This document shows positions 24,032-32,594 of a stretch of 64,000 nucleotides of DNA, piece by piece. A program made the translations under genes and the position numbers. Within the stretch, counting starts at the first letter, position 1, and each line of letters begins with the position of its first letter. The DNA comes from Pseudomonas sp. PIC25 (GTDB taxonomy: Bacteria; Pseudomonadota; Gammaproteobacteria; Pseudomonadales; Pseudomonadaceae). The notes under the pieces are model-generated. The model saw only the letters and a program-made list of their open reading frames with translations. It ran no database searches and was not told the origin of the DNA. The stretch lies in contig NZ_MUJY01000190.1 in the NCBI RefSeq assembly GCF_002286785.1, positions 18,554 to 82,553 on the forward strand. The letters are read 5' to 3'.

Positions 24032-26203
24032 CTATAACTGCCGCCCCTGTCGCAACCAGGCATCCTGGGGCAGGCTCACATCCTTGAGCTTGTTGCGGTA
24101 TTCCCGGGTCACTTCGCGCGCTTCGTCGAGCTTGGTCACGGCCGTCGGCGTGATCATTACCACCAGTTCGGTGCGGCTCAGGCTCTTGCCCTTGCTGCCG
24201 AAGGCCCAGCCGAGCACCGGGACGTGGCGCAAGTAAGGCAGCCCTTCGTTGGTCCGTCCGTTGTTTTCCTTGATCAGCCCGCCGAGCACCAGGGTTTCGC
24301 CGCTCTGGATGGCGACGCTGGTGTTGATCCGCCGCTGGGTGATGGTGGGCGAGTCGATGCCGGAGGTGGTGGTCGGCTTGACGTCATTCACTTCCTGGGT
24401 GATTTCCAGGGCGATCATGCCGCCGGCGTTGATCCGCGGCTTCACCTCCAGCAGCACGCCGGTGTCGCGGAACTGGATGGTGCTGGTCACCAGCGCCGAA
24501 TCCTCGCCCACGGTACCGCTGGTATTGGTGGTTTCCGAAGTGCGCACCGGCACCTGGTCGCCGACGCGGATGGTGGCGGTGCGGTTGTCCTGTACCAGCA
24601 GGGTCGGCGAGGAAATCACGTTGATCTTCGAGTCGGACGCCAGCAGGTCGAGCAACACCCGCGCGCCGGCCGCGTCGAACAGGGTCAGCGATCCGGTGGG
24701 CGTGAGGTCGGCCGGCGTGGTCAGCGGGAAACGTCCCAGGGTGCCGCGCAGGGTCTTGCCGTCGATGGAGTTCTTGAAGAACCACTGCAGGCCGTAGCGC
24801 AGTTCGTCTTCCAGGTTGACCTCGACGATGGTGGCCTCGACCAGCACCTGCAACGGCAGCACGTCGAGCTTCTGGATCGCCCGCATGACCTTCTCGTAGT
24901 CGATCGGCGAGGCCATGATCAGCAGGGCATTGTTTTCGTCGTCGGCGATGATGCTGACCTCGCCGACTTCCAGGCTGGTGCCGTCGCCGCCGGGCGCGAC
25001 CAGCACCGGCTCGGTACCGGCGGCCACCTCGCCCGCGGCCGGCACCGGTGGCGGCGGCGTTACAGTGGGCCGGCCGCCCTCCCCGGCGGGCTTCTGCCGT
25101 TCGAAGAGCTGGCTGAGGATTTCGGCCATGCGCTCGGCCTTGCCGTTCTGCACGTAGTAGACGTACATGTTCGAGCCCTGGCCGCCCTCGGTACGGTCGA
25201 GGCGCTCGACCCATTGGCGGGCGTCGTCGAGGTACTTGGCCTGGGGCGTGATCACCAGCAAGGCGTTGAGCCGCTCGATGGGCAGGAAGCGCACCATGCC
25301 GGCCAGCGGCCCGCTGGCGGCATCGCCGAAGATCGTCTCCAGCTCCTTGAGCACCACCCGCGCGTCCACCGTTTCCAGGCGGAACAGGCCGACGGACATG
25401 CCGCGCAACTGGTCCACGTCGAACACCCGCACGGTCTCGCGGATGTTGTTCAGCTCTTCCTGGGTGCCGGCCACCATCAGCAGGTTGCGCCGCTCGTCGA
25501 CGTTCATCAGGCCCTTCGCCGGCTTCATCGGTTCGAGGATTTTCTGCAACTCGCCCGCCGAGATGTAGCGCAACGGCACCACCAGCAATTGATAGCCGCG
25601 CATGTCCGCGACATGCAGGCGCGGCACCAGCGCCGCCGACGGCGCGGCCTCGATCGGCACCACTTCGTAGAAGTTGCGCGACTTGACCAGCGCCGCGCCG
25701 TTGACCTGCAACAGCGTCTCCAGGGTCGGCAGCAGGGCGTCGCGGGTCAGCGGCCGGCTGGTCTGCAGGTTGACCGTGCCGGTCACGTTCTTGTCCAGCA
25801 CGTAGTTCACCCCGAGGATTTCACCGAGGATGATCTTCACCACCTCGGCGATCTCCATCTGCTGGAAGTTGAGGGTGATCTCGCCCTCCTCGGCCGCCGG
25901 CTCGGCGACGCCGCTGCCGAGATCGACCAGGCTGCCGGAGCCCCGGTAGATCTCCGCGCGCGGGCCGCTGGCGGTGCGCGCGGCCGGCAACACGTTGTCG
26001 CGGCGCAGCAGCTCGGCCGGCGTCGGACCGGCCGCCCTCGCCGAGGCGGGAACCGGGGCCTCGGCCGGCGCGGCCTCGTCGCCGCGGACCCAAGGGTTGT
26101 CGAAGGTGGCGCGGTCGCTGCCGGGCATGGTCGCGCAGGACACCAGCAGCAGGTAGTAGCCGCCGATCTGGCAGGACCGGCCGAAACGCGTGAAAGTCTT
26201 CAT
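24032..26203 (-). CDS. gspD: Type II secretion outer-membrane secretin GspD (Xps-like)
   Basis: A 723-residue secretin from the ATG at 26203, chosen because AGGAG is 7 nt upstream; the ATG at 26209 is too close. The lipoprotein-type signal ends LLLVSCAT. The N0 domain (ITLNFQQMEIAEVVKIILGEILG, about residues 110-130) is followed by N1-N3 repeats and a Pro/Gly-rich linker near 390. The secretin core follows, with VPVRTSETTNTSGTVGEDS and the late LVLGGLIKENNGRTNEGLPYLRHVPVLG block. It forms the outer-membrane channel for folded exoproteins. It is the last gene of the operon, as in Xanthomonas xps. Confidence 0.95.
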   Translation of the reverse strand: MKTFTRFGRSCQIGGYYLLLVSCATMPGSDRATFDNPWVRGDEAAPAEAPVPASARAAGPTPAELLRRDNVLPAARTASGPRAEIYRGSGSLVDLGSGVAEPAAEEGEITLNFQQMEIAEVVKIILGEILGVNYVLDKNVTGTVNLQTSRPLTRDALLPTLETLLQVNGAALVKSRNFYEVVPIEAAPSAALVPRLHVADMRGYQLLVVPLRYISAGELQKILEPMKPAKGLMNVDERRNLLMVAGTQEELNNIRETVRVFDVDQLRGMSVGLFRLETVDARVVLKELETIFGDAASGPLAGMVRFLPIERLNALLVITPQAKYLDDARQWVERLDRTEGGQGSNMYVYYVQNGKAERMAEILSQLFERQKPAGEGGRPTVTPPPPVPAAGEVAAGTEPVLVAPGGDGTSLEVGEVSIIADDENNALLIMASPIDYEKVMRAIQKLDVLPLQVLVEATIVEVNLEDELRYGLQWFFKNSIDGKTLRGTLGRFPLTTPADLTPTGSLTLFDAAGARVLLDLLASDSKINVISSPTLLVQDNRTATIRVGDQVPVRTSETTNTSGTVGEDSALVTSTIQFRDTGVLLEVKPRINAGGMIALEITQEVNDVKPTTTSGIDSPTITQRRINTSVAIQSGETLVLGGLIKENNGRTNEGLPYLRHVPVLGWAFGSKGKSLSRTELVVMITPTAVTKLDEAREVTREYRNKLKDVSLPQDAWLRQGRQL

Positions 26204-26216
26204 CTGCATGCTCCTC

Positions 26217-26774
26217 TCAGCCCTGCTTGGCCGGTTCGGCCGGTGCCGGCTTTTCCGCCGGCGGGGACTGTTCCCCGCCGGTCGCTGGCGCGTTCCGCTC
26301 CGGCTGGTCGGCCGCCGCCGGCAGGGCCGGTGGCGTCTCCGCAGCGGTCGGTTCGCGCAGAATCATTTCCACCTGGGCGATGCCGTTGCCGAGCAGCACC
26401 TGATCGCGCTCGATGCGCTCCAGGCGCCAGTCGTCCACCAGCACCATGCCCACCTCCAGGCGTAGCCGCTGATCGCCCTGGCGCTGGCTGAAGGTCGCCA
26501 GCTGGCGGCCGTCCTGCAGGACGATGCCGGTCAGGCGCCAGGCTTCGCGCAATTGCCTGGCGTCGAGGTTTTCCTGGGCTTCGCCGAGCAGCACTGGCGG
26601 GCGGCGGGTGCTGCTGAACAGCGGTCGTTCGAGCATTTCGCGAAATTCGCCGAAAGGCGGCGCCCCCGTGGCGGAGGCCGTGTCCGGCGCGGGCGGCGGG
26701 TCCTCGGCCCTTGCCAGGGAGGCCAGCGCCAGACCGCCGAGCAGCACGCGCCGAAGATACGGAAGCCAGCTCAT
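26217..26774 (-). CDS. gspN: Type II secretion GspN/GspC-like periplasmic protein
   Basis: A 185-residue protein with an N-terminal signal or anchor (LLGGLALASLARA). The motif FREMLERPLFSSTRRPP is typical of the GspC/XpsN homology region, followed by WRLTGIVLQDGRQLATF and VGMVLVDDWRLERIERDQVLL. The C-terminal ~40 residues are Pro/Ala-rich. It probably links the inner-membrane platform to the secretin. It overlaps gspM by 4 bp. No separate conventional gspC exists in the window, so this protein may do that job. Confidence 0.8.
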   Translation of the reverse strand: MSWLPYLRRVLLGGLALASLARAEDPPPAPDTASATGAPPFGEFREMLERPLFSSTRRPPVLLGEAQENLDARQLREAWRLTGIVLQDGRQLATFSQRQGDQRLRLEVGMVLVDDWRLERIERDQVLLGNGIAQVEMILREPTAAETPPALPAAADQPERNAPATGGEQSPPAEKPAPAEPAKQG

Positions 26775-27364
26775 GGCTTGGCCTCCTTGGCGATGAACGC
26801 CTTGACGTCGAAGCTGATGTCCAGCGACGGCACCGCCTGGAGGTCTTCCGGCCGGCGCAGGCGCTGCATGTCGACGCGCGGGTTGCTCAGCACCACCAGG
26901 TTTTCCACCAGCAGCAGCGGCTCGTGGTAGGCGAGGTCGTAGAGCAGGCGCACCAGTTGCTCGTTCTCGCCGCGCATGTGCACCTTGAGCCCCACCGCCG
27001 GGAGCGGCGATTCGGCCTCCGCCCGGCTGACGATCTGGGTGCTCACCACCTGTGCCCCCACCCCGCCGATCAGATGGCCGATCAGTTGCTGCAAGCCGGC
27101 GCCGGCCAGCGCCGGGCGGCTCTCCGCCACCACCAGACGGCTCATCGGATCGCTGCGCTGCAATTCGACCAGGCGCGCTTCCTGGGCGGGCAGTTCATGG
27201 GCCAGACGCTGGTAAACCTCCAGGCGGTGGCTGAGGCTGTCGATGCTTTCCTCGTCGCTGAGGAAGCGCTCGACCAGCGGGCCGAGCACCAGGCCGATCA
27301 CCGCGACAAGCAGCACCAGGAGGATCAGCAGCGCCAGCAACTGGCGCAGACGCAGCGGGATCAT
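26771..27364 (-). CDS. gspM: Type II secretion platform protein GspM
   Basis: A 197-residue bitopic membrane protein. The hydrophobic segment at about residues 9-32 is rich in Leu, Ile and Val. A coiled-coil-like stretch follows (ERFLSDEESIDSLSHRLEVYQRLAHEL), then a ferredoxin-like periplasmic domain. The pattern matches the XpsM/T2SSM_b group, which partners GspL. It overlaps both neighbours by 4 bp. Confidence 0.85.
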   Translation of the reverse strand: MIPLRLRQLLALLILLVLLVAVIGLVLGPLVERFLSDEESIDSLSHRLEVYQRLAHELPAQEARLVELQRSDPMSRLVVAESRPALAGAGLQQLIGHLIGGVGAQVVSTQIVSRAEAESPLPAVGLKVHMRGENEQLVRLLYDLAYHEPLLLVENLVVLSNPRVDMQRLRRPEDLQAVPSLDISFDVKAFIAKEAKP

Positions 27365-28491
27365 GGCGTCCCCTCCGCCGGCGATCGGCGCTCGGCAACC
27401 AGGCTGAAGCGGTCTCTCTGGGTTCGCGGGTTGCTGGTAACCGGCGAGGCGAAGCTGACGTTCTGCAGCATCCGCGACTGTTCGAGCAGGCCGATCAGCG
27501 CCGACGCCTCGGTCGATTCGCCCTCCATCCGCACCCGTTCGCCGATCAGCTCGAAACGGCTGAGCCAGGTACCGTCCGGCAACAACCCGGTCAGTTCCTT
27601 GAGCAGCAGCAGGGGCTCCGTGGCGCGCATGCGCTGGGCCTGGAGATAGTCGCGCCCGCTTTCCAGGCGCTGGATGTCGTCGCGTACCTTCGCCGCCCGC
27701 TCGGCCACCGCTTGCGGCCCGCTCAGCGCATCGTTCAGGCTGGCAGTCCGCTGGCGTTGCAGCAGCAGCGGGAAGGCCACCAGCAGCGCGACGATCACCA
27801 GGCCGGCGATCGCCTGCAAACGCGGATTGCCGCGCCAGCGCCCCGGGCGCCCGTGGCGGCGGCTGCCCGGCAGCAGGTTGACCGCATCGCCGCTCCAGCG
27901 CCCGTCGTCATTGCCGAGGGTCACCAGCGAGGGGCGCACGCCAAGGCTGTCGAGGTGCTTGAGCAGACCGTCGAGGTATTCGCGCAGGACCACCAGCAGC
28001 TCCACCTGGAGGCGCTGGCGGGCACGGTCGCGTTCGAGGATGCGGTAGCCGAAATAGACCTGCTCGCTGCTGAACGGGGTGTGCCGGTCCATCTCGAAAC
28101 GCAGCACGTTTTCCAGGCCGCTCTCGGTGGCCGACGGCAGGCCGATGACCTTGCGCAGCACCTTTCCGGGTGGCAGCAAGAGGATCACCCGGTCGGCCTT
28201 CGGCGCGCGTTCGAGCAGGGTGGCGGCGAGGGTCGGCGGCCATTCGCCGTCGGTGCCGAACGGGCTGCTGATCGCCGTTTCGGTCTGCGTGTAGGTGCCG
28301 CAACGGATGTCGCAGTGGGTGTCGTGCAGGGCGATGAGCAGGAGGTTGCCGCGGCGCCGCAGGCGCTCGCGCCAAGCCGGCGGGATCAGGCCGAGCAGTT
28401 CCTGGCTCCACCAGAGCCAGAAGCGTTGCGCCAGGGTGGTCAGCGAGCTGACCGTGGGGCCGAGCGCTCCCCATTGGACGTGGTTCGTCAT
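27361..28491 (-). CDS. gspL: Type II secretion platform protein GspL
   Basis: A 376-residue protein with a cytoplasmic actin/PilM-like N-terminal half (LLIALHDTHCDIRCG, LPPGKVLRKVIGLPSATESG, VLRFEMDRHTPF). A membrane segment lies near residue 215 (LQAIAGLVIVALLVAFPLLL) and a PilN-like periplasmic region follows. GspL recruits the GspE ATPase to the inner membrane and binds GspM. It overlaps gspM and gspK by 4 bp each. Confidence 0.88.
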   Translation of the reverse strand: MTNHVQWGALGPTVSSLTTLAQRFWLWWSQELLGLIPPAWRERLRRRGNLLLIALHDTHCDIRCGTYTQTETAISSPFGTDGEWPPTLAATLLERAPKADRVILLLPPGKVLRKVIGLPSATESGLENVLRFEMDRHTPFSSEQVYFGYRILERDRARQRLQVELLVVLREYLDGLLKHLDSLGVRPSLVTLGNDDGRWSGDAVNLLPGSRRHGRPGRWRGNPRLQAIAGLVIVALLVAFPLLLQRQRTASLNDALSGPQAVAERAAKVRDDIQRLESGRDYLQAQRMRATEPLLLLKELTGLLPDGTWLSRFELIGERVRMEGESTEASALIGLLEQSRMLQNVSFASPVTSNPRTQRDRFSLVAERRSPAEGTP

Positions 28492-29432
28492 GGAACGTCC
28501 CTTTTATCGAAGGAACCTTCAACAGTGATTGCCCCATCGCCCAGCGGAGCGGTCTGCAGGATATCGAAGCCTTGCCCGCGGCCGCGCAGATTGACCACTA
28601 CCTGCTGCCCGACCCGTGCGCCTGCACCCACGGCTGTATGCGTAACGATAGAGTAGTTCACTCCCGGCGCATTGGGAGCCAGCAACCGCGAATCGACCCC
28701 ACCGAGCATCGGCGGACGCTGGCCGCTCTCGAAATTGCGCCGGCGCTCTTCGATGAAGCGGTCGACGCTGGCCGGGTCCACGCCGGGCAGTGCCAGCAGC
28801 ACCTCGCGCGGCGCCACCAGCGGATTGATCTCGGCCTTGTTGGAATACAGGGTCAGCGCCGGCAACACCTGCCGGTACAGGGCCTCGCTCATGCCGAGCA
28901 CCTTGCGCAAATCCTCCAGCCGCTCGAACGGGCCGTTGCCCGGACCGAGCAGGCCGGCCGCCTTGTACGCCTCCTCCTCGGCGCCCTGCGGCCGCACCAA
29001 CGAGTCCTCGTCGCGCCAGTCGAGTACCGCGTCGGTCAGGGCCAGGGCGGCCTTTTCATCCAGACCCACGGACTGGAAGAGCCCTTGCAACAGCAACGGG
29101 TCGCCTTCGTTGAGGTCGATCTTGCCCTGCTCGTCGAACAGCGCGACCTCTACGCTGTAGCCGTCGAGCGCCAGGGTCCGGCTGCTGCCGTCCGCCAGCC
29201 AGCCGGCACCGTCCGCCTGCATCAGACTCCACAGGCCCCAACTCACCCCCGCGTCGGCGGCGAGACGGGCACCAGCGGCCAGGCGCAGATTGCCGGCCAG
29301 TTGCAGTTCGGTACGGCTGCCGACGGAGAGATTGAGCGCCAGCAGCGACACCAGCACCAGCAGCCAGAGCACGCTGACCAGGGCGACGCCACCGTCGCGG
29401 CGGACAATTTCAACGGCTGCCGAGGATCGCAT
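28488..29432 (-). CDS. gspK: Type II secretion minor pseudopilin GspK
   Basis: A 314-residue protein from the ATG at 29432, with GGGAG 7 nt upstream; it overlaps gspJ by 23 bp. The upstream in-frame start would give a Trp-rich leader unlike any pseudopilin. The prepilin cleavage region is RRDGGVALVSVLWLLVLVSLLALNL, lacking the usual Phe and Glu+5, as is typical for GspK. The large globular domain includes FERLEDLRKVLGMSEALY and NPLVAPREVLLALPGVD. It caps the pseudopilus tip with GspI and GspJ. Confidence 0.9.
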   Translation of the reverse strand: MRSSAAVEIVRRDGGVALVSVLWLLVLVSLLALNLSVGSRTELQLAGNLRLAAGARLAADAGVSWGLWSLMQADGAGWLADGSSRTLALDGYSVEVALFDEQGKIDLNEGDPLLLQGLFQSVGLDEKAALALTDAVLDWRDEDSLVRPQGAEEEAYKAAGLLGPGNGPFERLEDLRKVLGMSEALYRQVLPALTLYSNKAEINPLVAPREVLLALPGVDPASVDRFIEERRRNFESGQRPPMLGGVDSRLLAPNAPGVNYSIVTHTAVGAGARVGQQVVVNLRGRGQGFDILQTAPLGDGAITVEGSFDKRDVP

Positions 29433-30075
29433 GGGCGCGCTCCCGGGGTGCCACCACCAGCTCTCCCACCGCCTCGCCACGGCGCCTGGCCGGCGTGAGC
29501 CGGATCAGCATCGGCAGGTCGCCGCGCTGCCGCCACTCCGTCAGCCATTCGCTGCCGCGTTCCGCGCGCGGGTCGAGGTAGGCGAAACGCCAGGCTCTGG
29601 GCATGCCATCGAGCAGCACCCGCGGCTCGGCGCTGTCAACCAGGGCCTGCTCCAGCACTGTCCAGTTCAGCGTCTGGCTCTCTTCGAACGGCAGGTAGCG
29701 CATGAGCAGGCGCCAACGCAGCCCCTTGGGCGTCAGTTGTTTTTCCTGGGCAAGCTGAATCCAGTAGAGCCGCTCGCCCTGGTCCAGGGCTGGCAGGCGC
29801 GCGACGAAGAGCAGCGTCCCCTCGTCGCCCCGGAAGGCGGCCTGGGCCACCTCTTCGTCGTCGGTCACGCTGAACGGCACCGGGCTTTCCAACAGCCGGC
29901 GCAGCAGGGATTGCGACAGCGAGCGCAGTTCCATCGCCTGCTGCCGGGCCTCCGCCCGCCGCCAACTGTCCAGGGTGATCTGCAACCCACCGTAGGCGAG
30001 CATCGCCACCAGCGTGGTGAGGGTCAGGGCGACCATCAGCTCGATCAGGGTGAAGCCCCGCGTCCGGTATTTCAT
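29410..30075 (-). CDS. gspJ: Type II secretion minor pseudopilin GspJ
   Basis: A 221-residue pseudopilin. The prepilin peptidase site is TRG/FTLIELMVALTLTTLVAML near the N-terminus with Glu+5 present, followed by a globular domain (LRSLSQSLLRRLLESPVPF and later blocks). It belongs to the tip complex with GspI and GspK. It overlaps gspI by 4 bp and gspK by 23 bp. Confidence 0.92.
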   Translation of the reverse strand: MKYRTRGFTLIELMVALTLTTLVAMLAYGGLQITLDSWRRAEARQQAMELRSLSQSLLRRLLESPVPFSVTDDEEVAQAAFRGDEGTLLFVARLPALDQGERLYWIQLAQEKQLTPKGLRWRLLMRYLPFEESQTLNWTVLEQALVDSAEPRVLLDGMPRAWRFAYLDPRAERGSEWLTEWRQRGDLPMLIRLTPARRRGEAVGELVVAPRERAHAILGSR

Positions 30076-30464
30076 GGCGTCTCCCGGACCAGGCGAACGG
30101 TGCTCAAGGTGACCCGCTCGCCCGGACGCCGGCCCCAGCTCACCGAGACACGAATCTGCCAGGGCGCGATGCTGTAGCGCTCGCCGGCTTCCTGGTTGTC
30201 GAAGCGGAACGGCTCGATTTCGCTGCGCCAGCGGTAGCCGCCGCTCAGCCGCCCTTCCTGGGTGCCGCGGTCTTCCGGACGGAAACGGGCGATCACTTCC
30301 ACCAGCCGGGATTCAGCCAGTTGCAGAGCGACCTGGTGCCGCTCGGCCCGCCCGAGCACGTCGAGCCCCTGGGAAACGATGCGCATCAGCACGGCCATGC
30401 TCAGGGCGAGGATGAGGAAGGCGACCAGCACTTCGAGCAGCGTAAAACCGCTTTCCTTATTCAT
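30072..30464 (-). CDS. gspI: Type II secretion minor pseudopilin GspI
   Basis: A 130-residue pseudopilin with leader MNKESG and cleavage before FTLLEVLVAFLILALSMAVLM, Glu+5 present. The length matches the family. GspI nucleates the tip complex with GspJ and GspK. It overlaps gspH by 8 bp and gspJ by 4 bp. Confidence 0.92.
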   Translation of the reverse strand: MNKESGFTLLEVLVAFLILALSMAVLMRIVSQGLDVLGRAERHQVALQLAESRLVEVIARFRPEDRGTQEGRLSGGYRWRSEIEPFRFDNQEAGERYSIAPWQIRVSVSWGRRPGERVTLSTVRLVRETP

Positions 30465-30933
30465 CGTCGTTCGCCTTGGCCGCGCTGCGCAGCACCCGGC
30501 CGCTCAGCCAGTCGACCTCGATCAATTGGCCGCGTCCTTCTTCGCCCTCCAGGTTGAGGCTGCCGCCGGACGAGTCGCCTTGTGGATAGAAGAGGATGCG
30601 CGTGCTGCCCATCTGCTCGCTGTCGCCACCGGGGCCGCCTTCCAGACTCAGGGTCAGGTGCGCCGGCAGGCGATAGGGCTGCTCCCGGTAGCTCAGGCGC
30701 AGGCCGCCGGTCTCGGGGTCCTGGCTGATCGCCACCGGCACGCCGCTGAGGATCGCCTGGCTGCGCGCATGCCGCAGCAGTGCCGCCACCTTGCGCCCTT
30801 CGGTCTCCAGTTGGAGGCCCGGCAGCAGCCGCTGGAACGCCGGGCCGACCAGGCCCATGGCCAGGCTGGCGACCACCAGCACCACTAGCAGCTCCAGCAG
30901 GGTGAAGCCACGGCTGTCAGTCCCAACTGTGCA
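30457..30933 (-). CDS. gspH: Type II secretion minor pseudopilin GspH
   Basis: A 158-residue pseudopilin from the ATG at 30933 (leader MCTVGTDSRG, then FTLLELLVVLVVASLAMGLVG). A GTG at 30957 would lengthen the leader by 8 residues. The GspH fold segment VAALLRHARSQAILSGVPVAI is clear. The start lies inside the end of gspG, so the two are coupled. GspH joins the tip complex to the GspG fibre. Confidence 0.9.
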   Translation of the reverse strand, partial: CTVGTDSRGFTLLELLVVLVVASLAMGLVGPAFQRLLPGLQLETEGRKVAALLRHARSQAILSGVPVAISQDPETGGLRLSYREQPYRLPAHLTLSLEGGPGGDSEQMGSTRILFYPQGDSSGGSLNLEGEEGRGQLIEVDWLSGRVLRSAAKANDDE

Positions 30934-31360
30934 CATCGCGGTTTTCCCCGTCGCCACCCTCGCGGTTGTCGGCGCCCAGGCTCCACAGGTCGAACTCGCC
31001 GTTCTCGCCCGGCGAGCGGTACTGGTAGTCGTTGCCCCAGGGGTCCTTGCGAATCACGCTTTTCTTCAGGTACGGGCCGTTCCAGTTGTCCAGGTTGCGC
31101 GGCTTGGTGATCAGCGCCTCCAGGCCCAGCTCGGTGGTGGGGTAGCTGCCCAGCTCCAGGCGGTAGAGGTCCAGCGCGGCGCTCAGCTCCTGGATCTGCA
31201 ACGCCGCCGCCTTGGTCTTGGAGCCGCTCAGTTGCTTGAACACCTGCGGGCCGACCAGGCTCGCCATGAGGCCGAGGATGACCAGTACCACGAGGATTTC
31301 CAGGAGGGTGAAACCCGCGTGACGGTGGCACGGGGACGAGGGGCGCGGTTCAGGGTTCAT
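30917..31360 (-). CDS. gspG: Type II secretion major pseudopilin GspG
   Basis: A 147-residue major pseudopilin. A 16-residue leader ends HAG before FTLLEILVVLVILGLMASLVGP. The canonical LGSYPTTELGLEAL, WGNDYQYRSPG and FDLWSLGADN segments, including the calcium-site region, are all present. It polymerises into the pseudopilus that pushes substrates through GspD. It is 12 bp after gspF. Confidence 0.96.
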   Translation of the reverse strand: MNPEPRPSSPCHRHAGFTLLEILVVLVILGLMASLVGPQVFKQLSGSKTKAAALQIQELSAALDLYRLELGSYPTTELGLEALITKPRNLDNWNGPYLKKSVIRKDPWGNDYQYRSPGENGEFDLWSLGADNREGGDGENRDVHSWD

Positions 31361-31372
31361 GCGGGTTCCCCT

Positions 31373-32593
31373 TCAGATCGGTAGTTCGGTGATGCTCATG
31401 ATGGCCACCAGCACCGACAGGATGATGCCGGCGATCAGCAGGCCCAGGCCGACGATCAGCAGCGGTTCGAGCACCGCCAGCAGGCGCTGCATCGATATCT
31501 CCACTTCGCGGTCGTAGGTGTCCGCCACCTTCAGCAGCATCTCGTCGAGATGGCCGGTTTCCTCGCCCACCTGGATCATCTGCATCGCCAGCGCCGGGAA
31601 CAGCCCGGTGGCGAGCAGCGGCGCCGCCAGTTGACGGCCCTGCTTGAGGCTCTCCGCGGCGATGCCCACCTGCTCCAGCATCAACTGGTTGCCGAGGGTC
31701 TGGCGGGCGATGTTCAGGGCCTGCAACAGGGCCACGCCGCCTTTCAGCAGGGTGCCCAGGCTGCGGGTGAAGCGAGCGGTTTCGATGCGTCGGCGCAGGC
31801 TGCCGAGCAACGGCAGGCGCAGCACGGCCTGGTCCCAGCGGCGGCGGTAATCCGGCTGGCGGAGCGCCCGGCGCACACCCCAGGCGGCGGCCAGCGCCGC
31901 CAACAGCAGCCAGGGTCCGGCCACGCGCAAGCCTTCGGCGAGGCCGATCACCACCTGGGTGGAAAACGGCAGGCTGGCCCCCATGTCGTCGAACAACTGG
32001 CGGAACTGCGGGATGACATAGACGAGGATGACCAGCAACGAAGTGGCCGAAACACCGAGCAGGATCAGCGGGTAGATCAGCGCGGAGACCAGCTTGTCGC
32101 GCAGCGATTTGCTGCGCTCCAGGTAATAGGCCAGGCTGCCCAACCCTTCCGCCAGGTCGCCGGCCACTTCGGCGGCCTGCACCAGGCTGATGTAGAAGCC
32201 GGAAAACAGCTCCGGACGCTCGCCGAGCACCCGCGACAGACTGGCGCCCCGCCGCACACCCTCCTGGATCGGCGCGATCAGTTGCTGCATCGGCAGGTCG
32301 GCGCTGACCCGCTGCATGATCTCCAGCGAGCGGTCCAGCGGCACGCCCGCCTGCAGCAGCAAGGCCAACTGCTGGGTGAACAGCAGCACCAGCCGGTGCC
32401 CGCGCGAGCGTTGCAGCAGCGTGCCGACGTCCACCTGCAACCAGTCCTGCCAGCCGCGCCGGTTGCCGATCTCGATAGGGATCAGGCTGCGCGCACGCAA
32501 CTGCTCGAGCACGGCCTGTTCGTCGACCGCTTCCACCTGGCCCTGCTGGACCTCGCCGCTGTCGCTCACCGCGCGGTAATGGAAGAGCGCCAT
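31373..32593 (-). CDS. gspF: Type II secretion platform protein GspF
   Basis: A 406-residue polytopic membrane protein from the ATG at 32593 (MALFHYRAVSDSGEVQQGQ), with AGGAG 7 nt upstream. A start 7 codons earlier lies within gspE and has no site. It has two T2SSF cytoplasmic domains, LLFTQQLALLLQAGVPLDRSL near residue 75 and FTRSLGTLLKGGVALLQALN near 280, and three membrane segments. It is the inner-membrane core that GspE rotates or acts on. Confidence 0.95.
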   Translation of the reverse strand: MALFHYRAVSDSGEVQQGQVEAVDEQAVLEQLRARSLIPIEIGNRRGWQDWLQVDVGTLLQRSRGHRLVLLFTQQLALLLQAGVPLDRSLEIMQRVSADLPMQQLIAPIQEGVRRGASLSRVLGERPELFSGFYISLVQAAEVAGDLAEGLGSLAYYLERSKSLRDKLVSALIYPLILLGVSATSLLVILVYVIPQFRQLFDDMGASLPFSTQVVIGLAEGLRVAGPWLLLAALAAAWGVRRALRQPDYRRRWDQAVLRLPLLGSLRRRIETARFTRSLGTLLKGGVALLQALNIARQTLGNQLMLEQVGIAAESLKQGRQLAAPLLATGLFPALAMQMIQVGEETGHLDEMLLKVADTYDREVEISMQRLLAVLEPLLIVGLGLLIAGIILSVLVAIMSITELPI

Positions 32594-32594
32594 C

